This document shows, in pieces, positions 35,650 to 47,863 of a stretch of 64,000 nucleotides of DNA; positions within the stretch are counted from its first letter, which is position 1; each line of letters opens with the position of its first letter. The translations under genes were made by a program, and so were the position numbers. Source of the DNA: Chlorops oryzae (lineage: Eukaryota > Arthropoda > Insecta > Diptera > Chloropidae); NCBI GenBank assembly GCA_020466095.1, contig CM035806.1:61640229-61704228 (forward strand), written 5' to 3'. The notes below the pieces were generated by a model that saw nothing but the letters and a program-made list of their open reading frames with translations, searched no databases and was not told the origin of the DNA.

Positions 35650-36041
35650 TCAAAAGCATTTTGTCAACATCGCACACGAGCTAATGATGCTCGAACCCAT
35701 GTCGGTATTCTGATCATCATCAGTCGATTCATTGTTTTTCCACACTGTGCTCTTGTCATTGGATGCTTGTTGCTGATGGCTGCTTGCTAGTCCGTGCTTG
35801 TCTGGATTGTGCCATTGTTTTTGCGCTCTTGAAAGTTTGCCTTTGACCATATAGAGCTTTATTGCGAATGATGATGTTTTCAGCTTCATTGAGTTGTCAG
35901 AGAGCATCGTCCGGCCAGGCCAGACAGACATTGGCTCAGTTTCAGGGATATCATTTACAGAATGGTGTTTAAGTGTGATGAAATAATTTATACCAAGCTT
36001 TTCAATTTTTTCTTTCAATTCACATTTAACACCATTGAAGT
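35650..36041 (-). CDS. candidate terminal coding exon, unknown product
   Basis: On the minus strand a frame is open from a poly-T/AAG acceptor-like site (36061-36042) to TGA at 35650-35652, about 130 codons. It reads FNGVKCELKEKIEKLGINYF, then a middle part with PMSVWPGRTM and SFAIKLYMVKGKLSRAQKQW, and a hydrophilic end with HQQQASNDKS and ESTDDDQNTD. Composition is mixed and gene-like, unlike most frames here, and AATAAA motifs follow. There is no suitable ATG at its start, so it would be a 3' exon of a gene extending to the right. I do not recognise the family; no transmembrane segment or known motif is visible. It could be a chance frame next to an A-rich tract. Confidence 0.35.
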
Positions 36042-36061
36042 CTTAAAAAAAAAAAAAAAAA

Positions 36062-37173
36062 TACCGCGGTATTGAGAGGCCATTCTATTTAAGCTCATGG
36101 CAAATTAAGAAAAATATGACTGGTTTTTGAGTGTGCTAACGTCTGAATTTGCTAATCCTGAATAAATTTGTTTTCGCAAACAATCCGTTACGATTAATTA
36201 TGTTTGTGAAAATATTTTGAAACTGACTTTCATCTCAATGAATGGGTGATATTTATCCATGTGTCCACGTGCAGCGAGTGCAATGTGAAAGCAAATTATC
36301 TTAACACATGGTGATGGTAATGGTGTTGGAGGTGTTGGCGTCAATTGAATTACAATTGGCTCTAGCCGATGTGACAGCATTCGATTAAATGCTGTTGCAT
36401 TCGGTGAAGTCCAGTGCTAGAAACAGTGGACGGTGAACGTAGACCGGTGACCGTTGAACGGAAATGGTGCTGGGGGTGTCATTTATGTAATTTATATCGA
36501 TGTGTCTGAAGACAGGACGAAACGTTCGGTTCAACTGTTCGACGTTTTAGGAAGCCATTACATCGAGGCCGCTGTTGAATGCCCCAGCAAAAGCAATTAC
36601 CTTCGATAATTGAATTAATGCGCCAAATTGATTGGATTTTGAACAACACAAAATTTATTAAATGCCTGTGAATAGCCTTTTGGAAAGAGGTTTTTTTTTT
36701 TATTTCGCTTACGCTGCATTCATATATGAAATCTCACAGAAATATATAAACATGTTCGTGTTGCTATAATCTATCCTTTTATTCTTGATTTTTCTGCAAC
36801 CGGTTTACTTTTGCAGACTCCAATATCATTCAATTTTGATTTATTGAATATTTTCAAGTGTGTGTTTTCCGTGCTAAGAGGACTTTGAAAGAGTTCGTCG
36901 TTCGTCATTCAAATTTCAAATAAAAACATCCGCACTCATAATAAGCAGTAATCGAAATCTTATCGGCTAAGAATAAATCTTAACGTTTGTGCATAAGTTG
37001 GCGGCGTTTTTCAATCAAATTTCCGTCATGGCGTTAAAATTGACAGCAATTGCATTTGTTTACCCGTAATGCACGGGAATTGTTTTCCCTTTATTTATTA
37101 ACACGCATCTTTCCATTTATGTATGATTTTTAAGTCGCCCATTCTTGTTGTCGTGCATAGAACTGGAAAAATA
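36062..37173. other. no gene recognised
   Basis: Moderately complex sequence, possibly intronic if the exon to the left is real. No further exon could be identified. Confidence 0.35.
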
Positions 37174-37889
37174 AACAAGTAAGAACGCTAAAGTCGGTCA
37201 AGCCCGACTTTCCCAGCGGAAAAACGTAAGACATACTAGTAAGGCTAAAAAGAATATTTCATGTTTAGGTGCATTGATCGCAAAATACATTATTTTTAAC
37301 ACGGCGAGGTCATAGTGATGACACATTACTCTTCTGTTCATCATTTATTGCATTCCGTTTCGTTTCGTTTCGAATGAATAAAATAACTCATATTAAATAA
37401 TTGTTCTTAAAATCATGCACGTTTTAAGGCCTTACGCAAATTCCCTCTGGGTTGATATGACCAGCTTCCCAATAATATTGGCGCAATAATTTTTTTTTCC
37501 TTCCGTACGGAAGTTACAGAAAGGCAATTCTTGTGGGCGTGGCAGTGGGCGGACCATACACTGCGTACTTTTCACGTACACCAGATGCATTGTGGTTAAT
37601 CTTTATTTGAAATTAAAGGCTCCTACGCCTTTCCATACCTATTTCCTATTATCACATGGATCATCCTGGGGGAACGGTATGGCGTATGCCATATCAAAAC
37701 TAGAATGGTCCAGCCGTTTTGCATCAGATGCGAGCACAGATGGACAGAAGGCGACGTTGAAATAGATTCAGTTTTCGATCCTGAACAAGAATATAGATAT
37801 AAATTTGTCCGTCTCTGGAGAGCTTAGTTCTAAGTAGCTGTTACAAGATGCAGATTAAACAAATATACCCCGCTTTTGCTGGGTATAAG
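37174..37889 (+). repeat. HINE/mini-me-like element, copy 2
   Basis: Starts AAACAAGTAAGAACGCTAAA with the AAGTCGG/CCCGACTT hairpin, contains GTGGGCGTGGCAGTGGGCGG and TTCAGTTTTCGATCCTGA, ends TTTGCTGGGTATAA. Homologous to 26010-26649. Confidence 0.6.
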
Positions 37890-37939
37890 AATTACATGAG
37901 ATCGTTTAAGTGTCACCCTCTGTCTCGAGGGTATATTGC

Positions 37940-38170
37940 GTTTGTGCGGTTGATGTAGCAGCCAGAAATATTCGAAATAAACCGTACTCAATGTGTATTG
38001 CTAGAAGGGTTAGCGTCATCAGGAGAATCTATTTAGTCATATACGTCAGTCTTTCTGTCTGTTTGTCTGCATATCTGTCTGAATGTCTGTTTGTCTATCT
38101 GTCTGTCTGTCTATCTGTCTGTCTGTCTGTCTGTTTGCCTGCTTGTCTGTGTGTATCAGACATGGGCACT
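37940..38170. repeat. (GTCT)n microsatellite within a mini-me-like repeat
   Basis: GTTAGCGTCATCAGGAGAAT as in the copies at 18.7 and 20.9 kb, followed by about 110 bp of GTCT/GTTT units (38051-38155). Reading frames of Leu/Ser/Val/Cys across it are repeat artefacts. Confidence 0.7.
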
Positions 38171-38726
38171 TTCCACTACCGCTAGATTTCAACTAACCTA
38201 ATCATTATACTCCAGGGCAGGCACGTAGCCAGGATTTTCAGACGGGGGGTTTTTATATTTCCAATTTTTTGCTGCGTAACAATTTACATTCTTTCGATTT
38301 TTCCTTTTTACAGTTAACTCTCAACATATTAAGGTATTTAATAATAGAAAAAAAATTTTTGGATTTTTTTTTGCAGTTCTAAAGCAGAGTTGCACAAGTT
38401 ACGCTATTCAAAAAAAGTTGATGTCGAATAAAAACAGTCTTCAATCAATGATTTCGATTCGACGAACTAGGCGTGCAATAGCATAGCATATAAGATTCGT
38501 TTTATTGGATATCAACTGAACTTATATTCAGGAAAGTCGGCTATACGAAATTTTGAACTTTTGAAAGTTAAGAAACATTGTAAAAAATCCAAGAATTAGA
38601 AACAATATATAAAAACTGCTGAAGGGTCGCACCCTGCAAAAGCGTCTTCGCTTATTCATCGAATTCACTTTTGTATGTGGTGTATTTTTTAAAAGCAATA
38701 TTTCTTTAATTATATCTGAAAATTAC
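38171..38726. other. no gene recognised
   Basis: GCACGTAGCCAGGATTTTC near 38219 resembles a hAT-type terminus, but no partner end was found. Confidence 0.35.
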
Positions 38727-38953
38727 AACCCAAAAAAGCGAGCTCGAGGCGAGCTCGGTGCAAACGGTTCGAATTCTTATCGATATTTCTCTTCGATTCG
38801 AATTCTTTAAAATATTTGTGTTTAGTGCGTGCGAAACTTTAATTCTCGAAAGTAGTTTTGTTAATTTGTTTCCAAATCGCAACGAATTCGAGGTAAATAT
38901 AGACTCAAGCTAAACTTATAAACGAAAAAAAGTGATTTATTTGAATTCGGCGA

Positions 38954-39030
38954 AGACGGCGTAATGGGTAAGCAAACTAGAAAAATGACTAGAAATCGAG
39001 AGGTTCGGTGTTCAAATCCAACAGCGGGTG
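38954..39030 (+). repeat. tRNA-like module
   Basis: A-box-like ACGGCGTAATGGGTAAGC and B box GGTGTTCAAATCC at pol III-type spacing. Stems imperfect. Confidence 0.45.
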
Positions 39031-39145
39031 GATTCTCAAAAGCGTGGTTACCAGCATTAGAACCGTTTTTTTTTTATACCGAAAATAGTCTTATTTGAAT
39101 TTTACATTAAATATAAAAATTAATGATTTTTTTTGCTATTCGAAT

Positions 39146-39399
39146 ATATCACACCCTTGCTAATAAATCGGCACAATTCAAAATTTTTTTAATCGATTTT
39201 TTTTATGTTCGATTGCATTTTTCTGTAAGAAACCCAACACCTACAAAATTAACGCTTGTATTGACTGATGCAGCATTCGATTGAGAGTAATATAAAATAA
39301 GAAAAAATATTATTTCTCCTTAGTGTCAAGAGAGATTGAATGATTTTTGAGAAATGCGAAATTTTGAATTGTGCCGATTTAGTAGCAAGGATGCGATAT
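39146..39399. mobile_element. MITE of the TCGGCACA family
   Basis: About 40-bp terminal inverted repeats containing CCTTGCTA, AAATCGGCACAATTCAAAAT. One-ended relatives at 42241 and 19356. Confidence 0.75.
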
Positions 39400-39769
39400 G
39401 TTAATAGAAACTTCTACAAGAAGGCGAATCGATATGATAAAAAATTCAAATAAAGCGCGATAGCAAAACGATAGCAAAATACGAGTCGCGCGCGATGCGT
39501 AAACGATAAAAAAAATTCGATAAAAATATTATACGAGTCGTGTAAAAAGGTGACTCCCTCACGAATTCGAATTCGATTCGAGCTCGCCGCGAACACTCGC
39601 CGCGAAGAGTTTGCACGTCAAAACGAATTCGATTCGAACTCGTTGTGCTTATTGGGTTAGTGCACAAAGTAAATATGAATGTGAAAATTTCTTATATTAC
39701 TTCCTCAGTAGGTAAGTGAAAACCGCCAAATCAAAAACTTTAAAACAATTTTTTTTTTTAAAGGAGGAC

Positions 39770-40310
39770 GTAGATGGATCCAATTTCTTTGGTATATTTA
39801 TGAGAAAACTGTTCTTTTTATTATGAAAGTCTCAGCGCGTGATATACAAGGGTGCAGTATAGCAATTCCACCCTACTGGGGATTATTGATCAGGGGTGTT
39901 GAGGGAAATTAAGGGTCGTAGCGTAATTTCAACTGCATATTCTTGATCAGCGTACCCGAAAACATATTCCGGGACACGTATTTCGATTTCTTACATTTTG
40001 GAGAAATTTCACCTTTTTAGGGTGGTTTGATAAGGGATGCAGAGGGGCGTTGAGGGAAAATTAAGGGTCGCAGCTTAATGTTGACTTCAAATTCTTCTTC
40101 AGGACACTAAAAATGTATGTTCGGATACTTAATTTTTTTTATTTTATGGCTCCAAAAAACTAAGCCTTTTGGGGGGCGCTGGGCCAAAAACTGAGGGTGA
40201 TCGGGGAAAAATGACCCCGGATTCGTGATTAGCACTCCAAAAAACATAAGTTACGATGTGTCACCCTGCTGTAACAGGACTTTTTTTTGTGTGCCGGTGT
40301 AATGGTTATG
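39770..40310. repeat. diverged satellite-like tandem repeat
   Basis: At least two units of roughly 130 bp sharing GTTGAGGGAAA and TTAAGGGTCG with TTCAACTGCAT/TTGACTTCAAAT, then a shorter related unit with GGATTCGTGATTAGCACTCC. A matching piece is at 53281-53345 (AGATTCGTGCTCAGCACCCC). Confidence 0.55.
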
Positions 40311-40636
40311 GATTAAAAAAAAAAAAATTTCTTTTAATATTAATCGAGACTTAACAGCTCTGGATTTACTTTGAAGGTCTTACAAAGGTAGAAACAATTG
40401 CTTGTTGGGGCTGTTCCCTTTAAATTTTTTCTTTACGATATTCTCTCCAAATTTCAATATTTTCATAGAATTTTTTTTGTTTTTTTTTTTCCGAACGAAA
40501 AATTTCATCGAAACAGTAGCAAACGGGCCTAAGCATTTTTTAGCTCAATGTGTTCGCTAAGCATCTGGCAAATAGCATTGATCTAAGTCTGCACATGCAT
40601 TTTTTTTTTAAACCGTTTTGGTATGCACTCGTGACA

Positions 40637-40905
40637 CTATGCGGCGGTCGTGGCGGCTTGGTATATCCTGCCATCTAGCGCGTGTCGTAAGTTTAGCATA
40701 GCTTTTTGATTGTCTACTGCTTGTCGCATTTTCTCTTTGTATTTAATGTTAACAATCAACATTGGCATGTCGATATACGATGTTGATGATGTTGATGGTG
40801 GCATGGCGCATTGTCTGGCAATTGATAGTTTCATTTTGCGCATGCGTGCATGCCACTTCAAAGATTTGGTTGATGGCACAGCGGGTGCTACATGCCAAAT
40901 ACAAG
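40637..40905 (-). other. weak candidate coding exon, unknown product
   Basis: Minus strand, from an acceptor-like GGCATGTAG preceded by a T-rich tract, open to TAG at 40637-40639: KWHARMRKMKLSIARQ ... MPMLIVNIKYKEKMRQ ... LNLRHALDGRIYQA. The other frames here are also open on both strands, so chance cannot be excluded. No family recognised. Confidence 0.2.
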
Positions 40906-41189
40906 AAAAAAAAAACACACACAAAAAACAAAAACAACAAACAAAAAAAGACGCCAATCCGAATAATGTAGAAGGTCGAAATGAAAATGTGCTTCCAAGA
41001 GAAACAAAAATGTTAATACAAATTACCTTATCATGCCAGACGATGTTGTTACGGTCTTTCGGACAAGCACACTAAACTCTCAACTGTTGTCATCATATTT
41101 CAGTTTAATCCTGATTAACTATCGAAAAACTGAGTGTATGTATGCCACAACACTTTATTAAACGTTTTTCCTTGAAAATGTTGCTCATA

Positions 41190-42120
41190 CAGTGGAGGTT
41201 AAAAAAAGCTGCACCAATTGAGCCACAACCATTCGGTTTGGACAAAAATCACCGAATGTCGGTTTTGTTCTTTGTCACTGAAACGAATTTTGTTGATGTG
41301 CTAAATGCGAAACATATATGTATGCAGTTGAACTGTCATAAAAAAATTTCCGATTATTTTTTGGCGACGCTAGGATTGTCTTATAGAGCAATTGCTAGGA
41401 TAATAGGCTTTTTTCAATTTTCTGTGGTACGTTTTTGAAAATAAAAAGTACTTACGTTTTGGTGACCCTGGAACGGCAAAGAATTTTGTCGCAAGAGTTC
41501 AACAGGGGAAAAAAATTTGACGACATCATAAAGAAGAGAAGCATAAAAGATTGACTGGAAATTGCTGCTGCAAACACACAATACGGAGTGAAAATATGTA
41601 CGGGAACGGTTCGTTGAAGATTGCAAGAACACGGAATTTTCGTAAGCTTTATTGAGAAATATATAAATGAACCGATGCTGTCCAAACAATTAAAAATTTG
41701 CGTCTTGAATGTGCTGGCAAACATACGAAATGGACACTTTATCTATGGCTAAATTGTTTGTGCTGGTCGAAGGCAAATTTAATTTTCAGCACTTCAAGAC
41801 ATGAGACGTTTACATTGATTGTCGCACCCTCCGATATCATAAAACTAAAACCAATTAATTGAAAAGAGAATTCTTATTTTCCAACTGATTTGGTGTCGTG
41901 AAACTCCGCCGACCTGAGCCCAATCGATTACCGGTGGCACGTTTTGAAGCATAAAGTAGCCGAAATCAAGTCGGATGACAAAGAAAGGACTTTATCATAA
42001 TGTTCTAACTGTGGAATCACTACAGGACCTTGGTGAATCATTGCCGTTAAAGAGCCTAAAGGAGGTGTGACATCATATAAATATCCTATATTTCAAATAA
42101 TTTAATCGATAATCCCTTAA
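41190..42120 (+). mobile_element. Tc1-like element relic
   Basis: Left end CAGTGGAGGTTAAAAAAAGC after TA (41188-41189). Inside, GLSYRAIARIIGFFQFSVV is a helix-turn-helix start and NSADLSPIDYRWHVLKHK (about 41902-41955) matches the SPDLNPIExxW block around the third catalytic acid; here the usual Glu is replaced (PIDYRW). Many stops and shifts. The right end was not found. Confidence 0.6.
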
Positions 42121-42240
42121 ACGAATTTCATTCTGAAAAATGAATTGAATTTGGTTTCGAGTAGGTATGTACATATTATATAGAAATGAGTAGGTATTTT
42201 ATTCCGGAATTTCTTGTTTCAAAAAAATGTTACTTACAAA

Positions 42241-42470
42241 TCGCACCCTTGCTACTTAATCGGCACAAATCAAAATTTCGAATTTCTCGAAAATCATGCA
42301 ATCTCTCTTGAAACTAAGGAGAAATAAAAAATTTTCCCAAACTTATATTACTCTCAATCGACTGCTGCATCAGTTCTCAAGCCTCGATTCTCAAGGCCTT
42401 GGGTTTCATACGGAAAAATGCAATCTTCCATATGAACTTTTAAGAATAACTTTTCGTGATATTTTGAAGT
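42241..42470. repeat. one-ended copy of the TCGGCACA family
   Basis: TCGCACCCTTGCTACTTAATC and TCTCTTGAAACTAAGGAGAA match the element at 39146-39399. The opposite end is missing. Confidence 0.55.
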
Positions 42471-42599
42471 GGTGCGTTTTTCATGACCGCCAGTGTAGAT
42501 AGACCATGACAAATTCTTATACATATTAGTTGTAGTAACAGAATCCAGTTAATTTTATGCATTAAATTGAGCGCTTTATTTAAGTAGTTAGAATGACCC

Positions 42600-43640
42600 G
42601 ATTTAGGTCAAATATGCGCGTTGTTCGATAAATGGTCCATCTAAAGGTTATTTTATTAAGCCTCTTCTTAGAAGCCCTCGTTTCCTATCGCAAAAGTTGA
42701 GACAGTCGAATTTCACAAGCCTCTCTTGAAGCGAATGCTTTCACCAGCAAAATTGTTCGCCATTGGTAAGAAGGGTAATGGCTGGTTTCGAGGTCAGGAC
42801 TAGATAGGTGGAATGAAGAACCTTCCAACCAACACCCGGAGCTTCTGGCGAGTCACTATCCTTGCGTGGCCTGGCGTTTGTCCTGATGGAACACAATTCC
42901 TCTCCTATTGGCCAAAGCTTGTCGCTTATGGGCGATTGTCTTCCTTCAGACGGTCCAATTGTTGACCAGTGAGTTCAAAATTAAGAGGCTTTTCCGTGTT
43001 CCAAACTCAAGTAGATTAGTCCCTGCCAATCCCACCAAACACACATCGGAAACCTTCCTAGCGTCAATTCTGGAATGGCCACCGTTTCCAAATGCACCGT
43101 ATTCGACCATCCCGTTTTCGACTTGACGTTGTCGTAATGATCTCAATTTTGGTCACCAGCCACCAACCAGCTTCAGAAATGGGTCGATTTAGTTGCGGTT
43201 TCAGCAGCGATTCGCAGATGGAAATTCGGCTATGAGGTTTTTTTCGTTAACTCGTGTGGCACCCATACATCGAATTCTTTGTGTATCCAGCCTTATTCAA
43301 ATGGTTCCAAACGGTTTTTTGTGCAATCTGTAGCTCTTTTGCAATCGAAACAGTGCTAACATGACGGTCGGACTCGATAATTTCCAGGATTTTATCGACA
43401 TTTTCGACAATTGGCCTTCCAGTGCGTGGTGCATCCTTGACATCGAAATTAACGGAACGGAATCGACGAAACCAAAATTGCGCTGATTGGTTGTTGCAGT
43501 ATCAGGTCCATAAACGCTATTCACATTTTCAGCCGCCTGGCTTGCGTTTTCTCCTTATCGAAGAAAAACTGTAAAATGTAGCGAATTTTCTCTTTGCTGA
43601 TTCCATCTTTGAAAGCTCTCAAACAAAAACTGAATCAATC
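42600..43640 (-). pseudogene. mariner transposase relic, mellifera-like
   Basis: Read on the minus strand from about 43607: GISKEKIRYILQFFFDK, then after a one-base deletion AENVNSVYGPDTATTNQ, VDSVP, TIVENVDKI-like sequence, SDRHVSTVSIAKELQI and TVWNHLNKAG, then RISICESLLK. These are the DNA-binding domains of DD34D mariners of the mellifera type. The C-terminal half is scrambled by shifts and stops, ending near KWQ/EQRAYLT-like sequence at about 42615. Terminal repeats were not identified. It is far older than the Himar1-like copy at 49 kb. Confidence 0.7.
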
Positions 43641-46341
43641 AATCAAAAAAAGTGTCAAAAAAGCTTTTTTAGTAGGAACTGTCATCTTTCTAATGCCCCC
43701 CTAGCGGAACACGATCGACTTATACAACGCGAGATGCAGATAAATAACGCCATCTATTGGAAAAATAATGGATTTCTTTTTACTATACCTAATATGTACA
43801 TATATGGTATGCCAGCACCAGTCAATAGCTTGTAGGTCTATTTAGGACCCTTTTTCCTGTTTTATTTGGTTTTCGCTTTTTTACAACAATACCAGAGCTA
43901 TAAAAGGAACCTATCCGAATATTTTGGTTTGTATTGAAAAGGTTTTTTGTTTTGTCTTGTTTTCTCGATCGAAAACGTAGCAGTTTCTGTGAATTACCGA
44001 CAAGGTGGGAACAAACCGCTTCTAAAGATTGTACCTCATTTTGTGTTTGAGAAGGCGTTTGGCTGGGATTTCGATGGCCTCAGTCTGATAGCGAAAATTT
44101 ATGACTTCATTAAAGTAACAACCCAATATGTTAATCTTCGCTGTCTCCTTGCGTGGCTACTTAGCTTTGTTTTTTTTTTTTTTTTTTTTTTGAAGTCTTT
44201 TTTCGCTTCATCATACGAAAAACTTTTGTAGTTTAAGTGGAAATTTGCTTGACCCATATCAAAATTAAGTGGCTGCCCGTTCACCGTGTTCCACTAACCG
44301 ACAGAGAGGTTGAGTGCTTGGGCTGTACCATTGAACGGCTTCGGAACCACTCAGATTTATTAGCTGTGAATGCGCCAAATGCGAATTCCAAATGGCAAGC
44401 TATTACATTCCCTGTCATAAATTATTGTCTCAATGTTCAAATTTTGGTCCTGTTTCGGTGACCACAGTCACGCAATTAAAATATCAATTTTTAGCTCTTC
44501 GTTGCTAGCAGAAGAGAAGCATTGATTTGCAGCAGTTATTTTGTTATTTCGAATTAAAAATAGCTTTCTTAGGTGGTCATAATTTCAATTTGATTACATA
44601 CATATGCATATATACCTGCATATATGTTGAAGCATCACAGACTTATCGTTGAGCTTACAGCACCAACATATGTAGCTTATGAAAATGCAGTCAAAGTCTC
44701 AAAAAATTATAAAAAGTAATAAAGAAATTGCATATCGGCACAGATGCCCGCCAGCGGCTTAATTCATTTGGGTTTAATCACTGCAGGTTCATCTGCTTAA
44801 TAACGCCCAAAAGCGGGCGGCGTAGTTTCGCCTGTAATTCACACCATGATAGCTACGATACCATCGATCCGCTGCAATCTACATGAAGCTTCCGATAGAG
44901 TAATGCTGCTATGGCTTGGTATAACCGAACAAGCGTAACTATCCATGAGCGAAAAATGAACTTGATTAAACTGCATTCATTGCTGTTTATCAAATTTTTT
45001 TAAAATTCCAAGTCGATTGAGAGCGAGTGTCTCTTGATATTTTGCTTCTGCTTCAAACTTAATTGGTGTAGTGTTTTTTTGAAATCGGGTAAGTTTCCAA
45101 TTAATAAACTTCCGATCATCGTCGAATATAATTCATGTGTATATCCAGTTAGAATGTGTCATTTTAGTTCGATTTGTTGTTATTGCAATGGTCCTAAGAT
45201 TTAATTATAGCAGAAGGCTCTGCTAAAGGTAACAGCTTTCTTTGATGGCAACAACACTTTGAGAGAAATATTTATTGCATAAAGGTATCCTCTAGAAATC
45301 GAATCCCCATAAAAAATTCGAAACACCTTCGATTTGTATTGAAGTCACATTGATTTGGAATTTTTTTATTCTTCGATTTCTAGAGCATGCCTGTTAATCG
45401 AATTTAGGATTTCGTCATATACATATACTCATAGGTTAAAATATTTTCATTGGTCTCAGGAATTGAAACATTTTCCAATAAAAGGTTTTCTTGATTCCTT
45501 TTTTGAGATATATACATATGTACATTTTGTAGAGAACTCGTGATGTCTTTGAATTAACGGAGGTTTGAATAAGCGAGAGTCGATTGTAGATAAATACTAT
45601 CAGAATCCGGCCAACTTTGTTTCGCCCCCGACGAAAATAATCTGTCAAAAATCAATACCTACATAAATAAAATGCAAAAATTCAAGTTTCCATCTTCTGA
45701 TAAACGTGCTCCCACACAATATGTATCGAGCAATGTGACCTGTCCAATTTCATTTCGTATTCCTGTCAAAATTGGATTGGAAGATGGCATTTTTTGCACT
45801 CACACGACACATACATATATGTATGTCATGTCGATGAATTCCTTTGCTTTAAAAATATCAATTAACTAAAAAGCAAACTATACCTATTTACCGTTGCCGA
45901 CTCCATTTCGCGCAATTTTTATTGTCAAAAGAAAACAGCTGTTTTCGCATATGCACACATACGAATAACACATTAGTTTGAAAATCGAATAATGGAAGAT
46001 TCACAGCCATGTGGCTCGGTCATATGCAGAGCAACCAAAAATATGCCCGAAAAATTCAAAAAAATTCGCATATAATATGCACGAAAAACGTATAAAAATG
46101 CCCGAAAAAATGCACCAAATTTATTTTAGTCTCTTTGACGAACACTTTATTAACACTTGTGAGCTCCTCAATAATGTTTGTTTGAAAAATTTGAAGAAAA
46201 AAAATTTATAAGTAGTATAAAAATCATAATGTCTTGTCGCATAATATGAACGGCGACTATGCAACTCTTTCATCTTTTTACAACAAACACAAGCCAATTA
46301 CTGAGATCAATACACACCCATACAGACGTTATTTATAATTA
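43641..46341. other. no gene recognised
   Basis: A T homopolymer of about 22 nt at 44169-44191 and scattered short frames. Nothing supported. Confidence 0.35.
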
Positions 46342-46542
46342 CCCTGCAGGAAGCCTGTCGGCACATGACCCAATGTCTACAATAAGTCAATAGGTATAGT
46401 TCATCTCTGTCGACCATGTCAACAAGAAGTCTATATATTTAATTTTTTGTGAGTTTTTGCTGCAGTGAATGCGATAGAAACAATCAACGAGGTTTCACAG
46501 CTAGATTTCATTCATTTAACATATTTGCTGAACACAGCTCAG

Positions 46543-46616
46543 AGGCCCCAATACCATAGAGCATGCGTTCTCGCCCAGCAGTCTGATGGTTCCCGGTTCA
46601 AACCACAGCGAAGGCG
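46543..46616 (+). repeat. tRNA-like module in element A, forward
   Basis: A-box-like AATACCATAGAGCATGC and B box CGGTTCAAACCAC. Degenerate stems. Confidence 0.5.
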
Positions 46617-46930
46617 GATGAAAAATTTAAAAAAGCGGGTAATAGTTGATTTATAAAAATAATTTAAGTTATTCTTCCGGCTAAATGTCAACGCATTTCT
46701 GTTATGAAAACTAATTTAAAAATAATTAAATATAAAACAATTCCTACGCTTAAGGATGAAAAAACAAATTATATGCATAAAAGTTGTTCAAAACATCATG
46801 TCTTGAATTGAAAAAATTTTTAATTTGTTACCATAAATATTTTTCCTCAAAACTTTTTGGTTTCTAAACTATTAATTACTTTTAAAAAAGTAAATATATA
46901 ATAAAATAAACAAAAAAAACAAAAAATCTA

Positions 46931-46998
46931 GTGCTCGCGCGAGATTTGAACCCGCGATCTTCAGAGCTCAAGCCAAGCACTCAACGCACCATGGGCAC
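46931..46998 (-). repeat. tRNA-like module in element A, reverse
   Basis: Minus strand: GTGCCCATGGTGCGTTGAGT at the 5' side, GCGGGTTCAAATCTCGC (good B-box arm) and a 3' GAGCAC that pairs with the 5' GTGC. The most tRNA-like of the set. Confidence 0.6.
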
Positions 46999-47222
46999 GC
47001 GAATGGATCTTGCTATTGACATCCTAAAATAAATGCCTTCATAATGGTTCCCTCGTCAATAGTTCGTCAATATTTCTTCGGACAATTGTTGACATGCAAT
47101 GCCCACTCAATGATAAAATGTCAATAGGGCAAAGCATTGCGGCGGGTATAACTGGTCAGTAGTGACGTTGACGAGGTCAGTAGAAAAAAAGTATAGATTC
47201 AGTATTGACATTTCCTACAGGG

Positions 47223-47262
47223 TACCCTGCAGTAATTATCACTACCCTGCAGTAATTATCAC
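47223..47262. repeat. exact 20-bp tandem duplication at the A/B junction
   Basis: TACCCTGCAGTAATTATCAC occurs twice back to back, so element B has two copies of its own left terminus. Confidence 0.95.
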
Positions 47263-47456
47263 TAGTGACTGATTCAATCTGTCACTAGTTCCTCCGTCAC
47301 CGTCACTAGTGACCAACTGTACCCGTGCCAATGTATTCTCCTATGGACACTTTGTATGAGCATATGTTCGAGCGGACACCAGTCGACGATTGAACTGGTG
47401 ATGCTGTAGAGGCAGCTCATTAGCTATAGTACGTAAATGGAAAGCGCCGCGCACAG

Positions 47457-47528
47457 GGCTCGAATGGCTCAGTGTGAAGAGTCTGGTCTAGCGACCTGGA
47501 GACCCGTGTTCGAATCTCGCTCGGGCGG
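47457..47528 (+). repeat. tRNA-like module in element B, forward
   Basis: GGGCTCGAATGGCTCAGTG (A-box region) and CCGTGTTCGAATCTCGC (B box). Confidence 0.55.
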
Positions 47529-47789
47529 GTGCCAATTTTTGTTTTTTTAAGTGATAAGATAATATTATAGTAGATAATATTATACATAGTAGTCTAACAG
47601 GCTTTAAAAAAAATTTTTTTTTGCGAAAAAATTGGAAATATTAAGTTATTGAAAATATAATTCATGAGAATTTTCGCACGAACTGTGAAAGCATTCACGA
47701 GAATTCAGAATGGCAACTTTTTTTTCTCTCTTCTCACCCATAAGAATCCATAAGAATAATCCTCCGAATTTTACAATTTTCCACTTTTT

Positions 47790-47863
47790 CTCGCCTGCCC
47801 GGGGATTCGAACACGAGTCTTCGGAATGATGATCGGACATGCTAGCCATTATGCTACGGAGCC
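47790..47863 (-). repeat. tRNA-like module in element B, reverse
   Basis: Minus strand GGCTCCGTAGCATAATGGCT and CTCGTGTTCGAATCCCCG. It shares the 5' GGCTC and the CGTGTTCGAATC block with the forward module. Confidence 0.6.

Larger units (their letters stand above)
38727..39658. mobile_element. fold-back-like element carrying a tRNA-like module
   Basis: AACCCA ends with subterminal GAGCTCG/GAATTCGA-rich arms (38740-38900 against 39560-39650). It contains the tRNA-like module at 38954-39030 and the MITE at 39146-39399. Boundaries approximate. Confidence 0.4.
46342..47222. mobile_element. CCCTGCAG-family element A with two tRNA-like modules
   Basis: Left CCCTGCAGGAAGCCTGTCGG, right TTGACATTTCCTACAGGG, flanked by TA (46340-46341, 47223-47224). 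Contains convergent tRNA-like modules at 46543-46616 (+) and 46931-46998 (-). The 52-kb hAT MITE holds a fragment of a relative (CCCTGCAAGAAGGCTGCC at 52344). Confidence 0.7.

Noticed and set aside
37910..38185. Cys/Leu/Val-rich 91-codon frame
   Set aside because: Runs through (GTCT)n of a mini-me-like repeat.
46931..46998. A functional tRNA gene
   Set aside because: Stems are imperfect, and it lies inside a TIR element with a second degenerate module, so it was kept only as a tRNA-like module.
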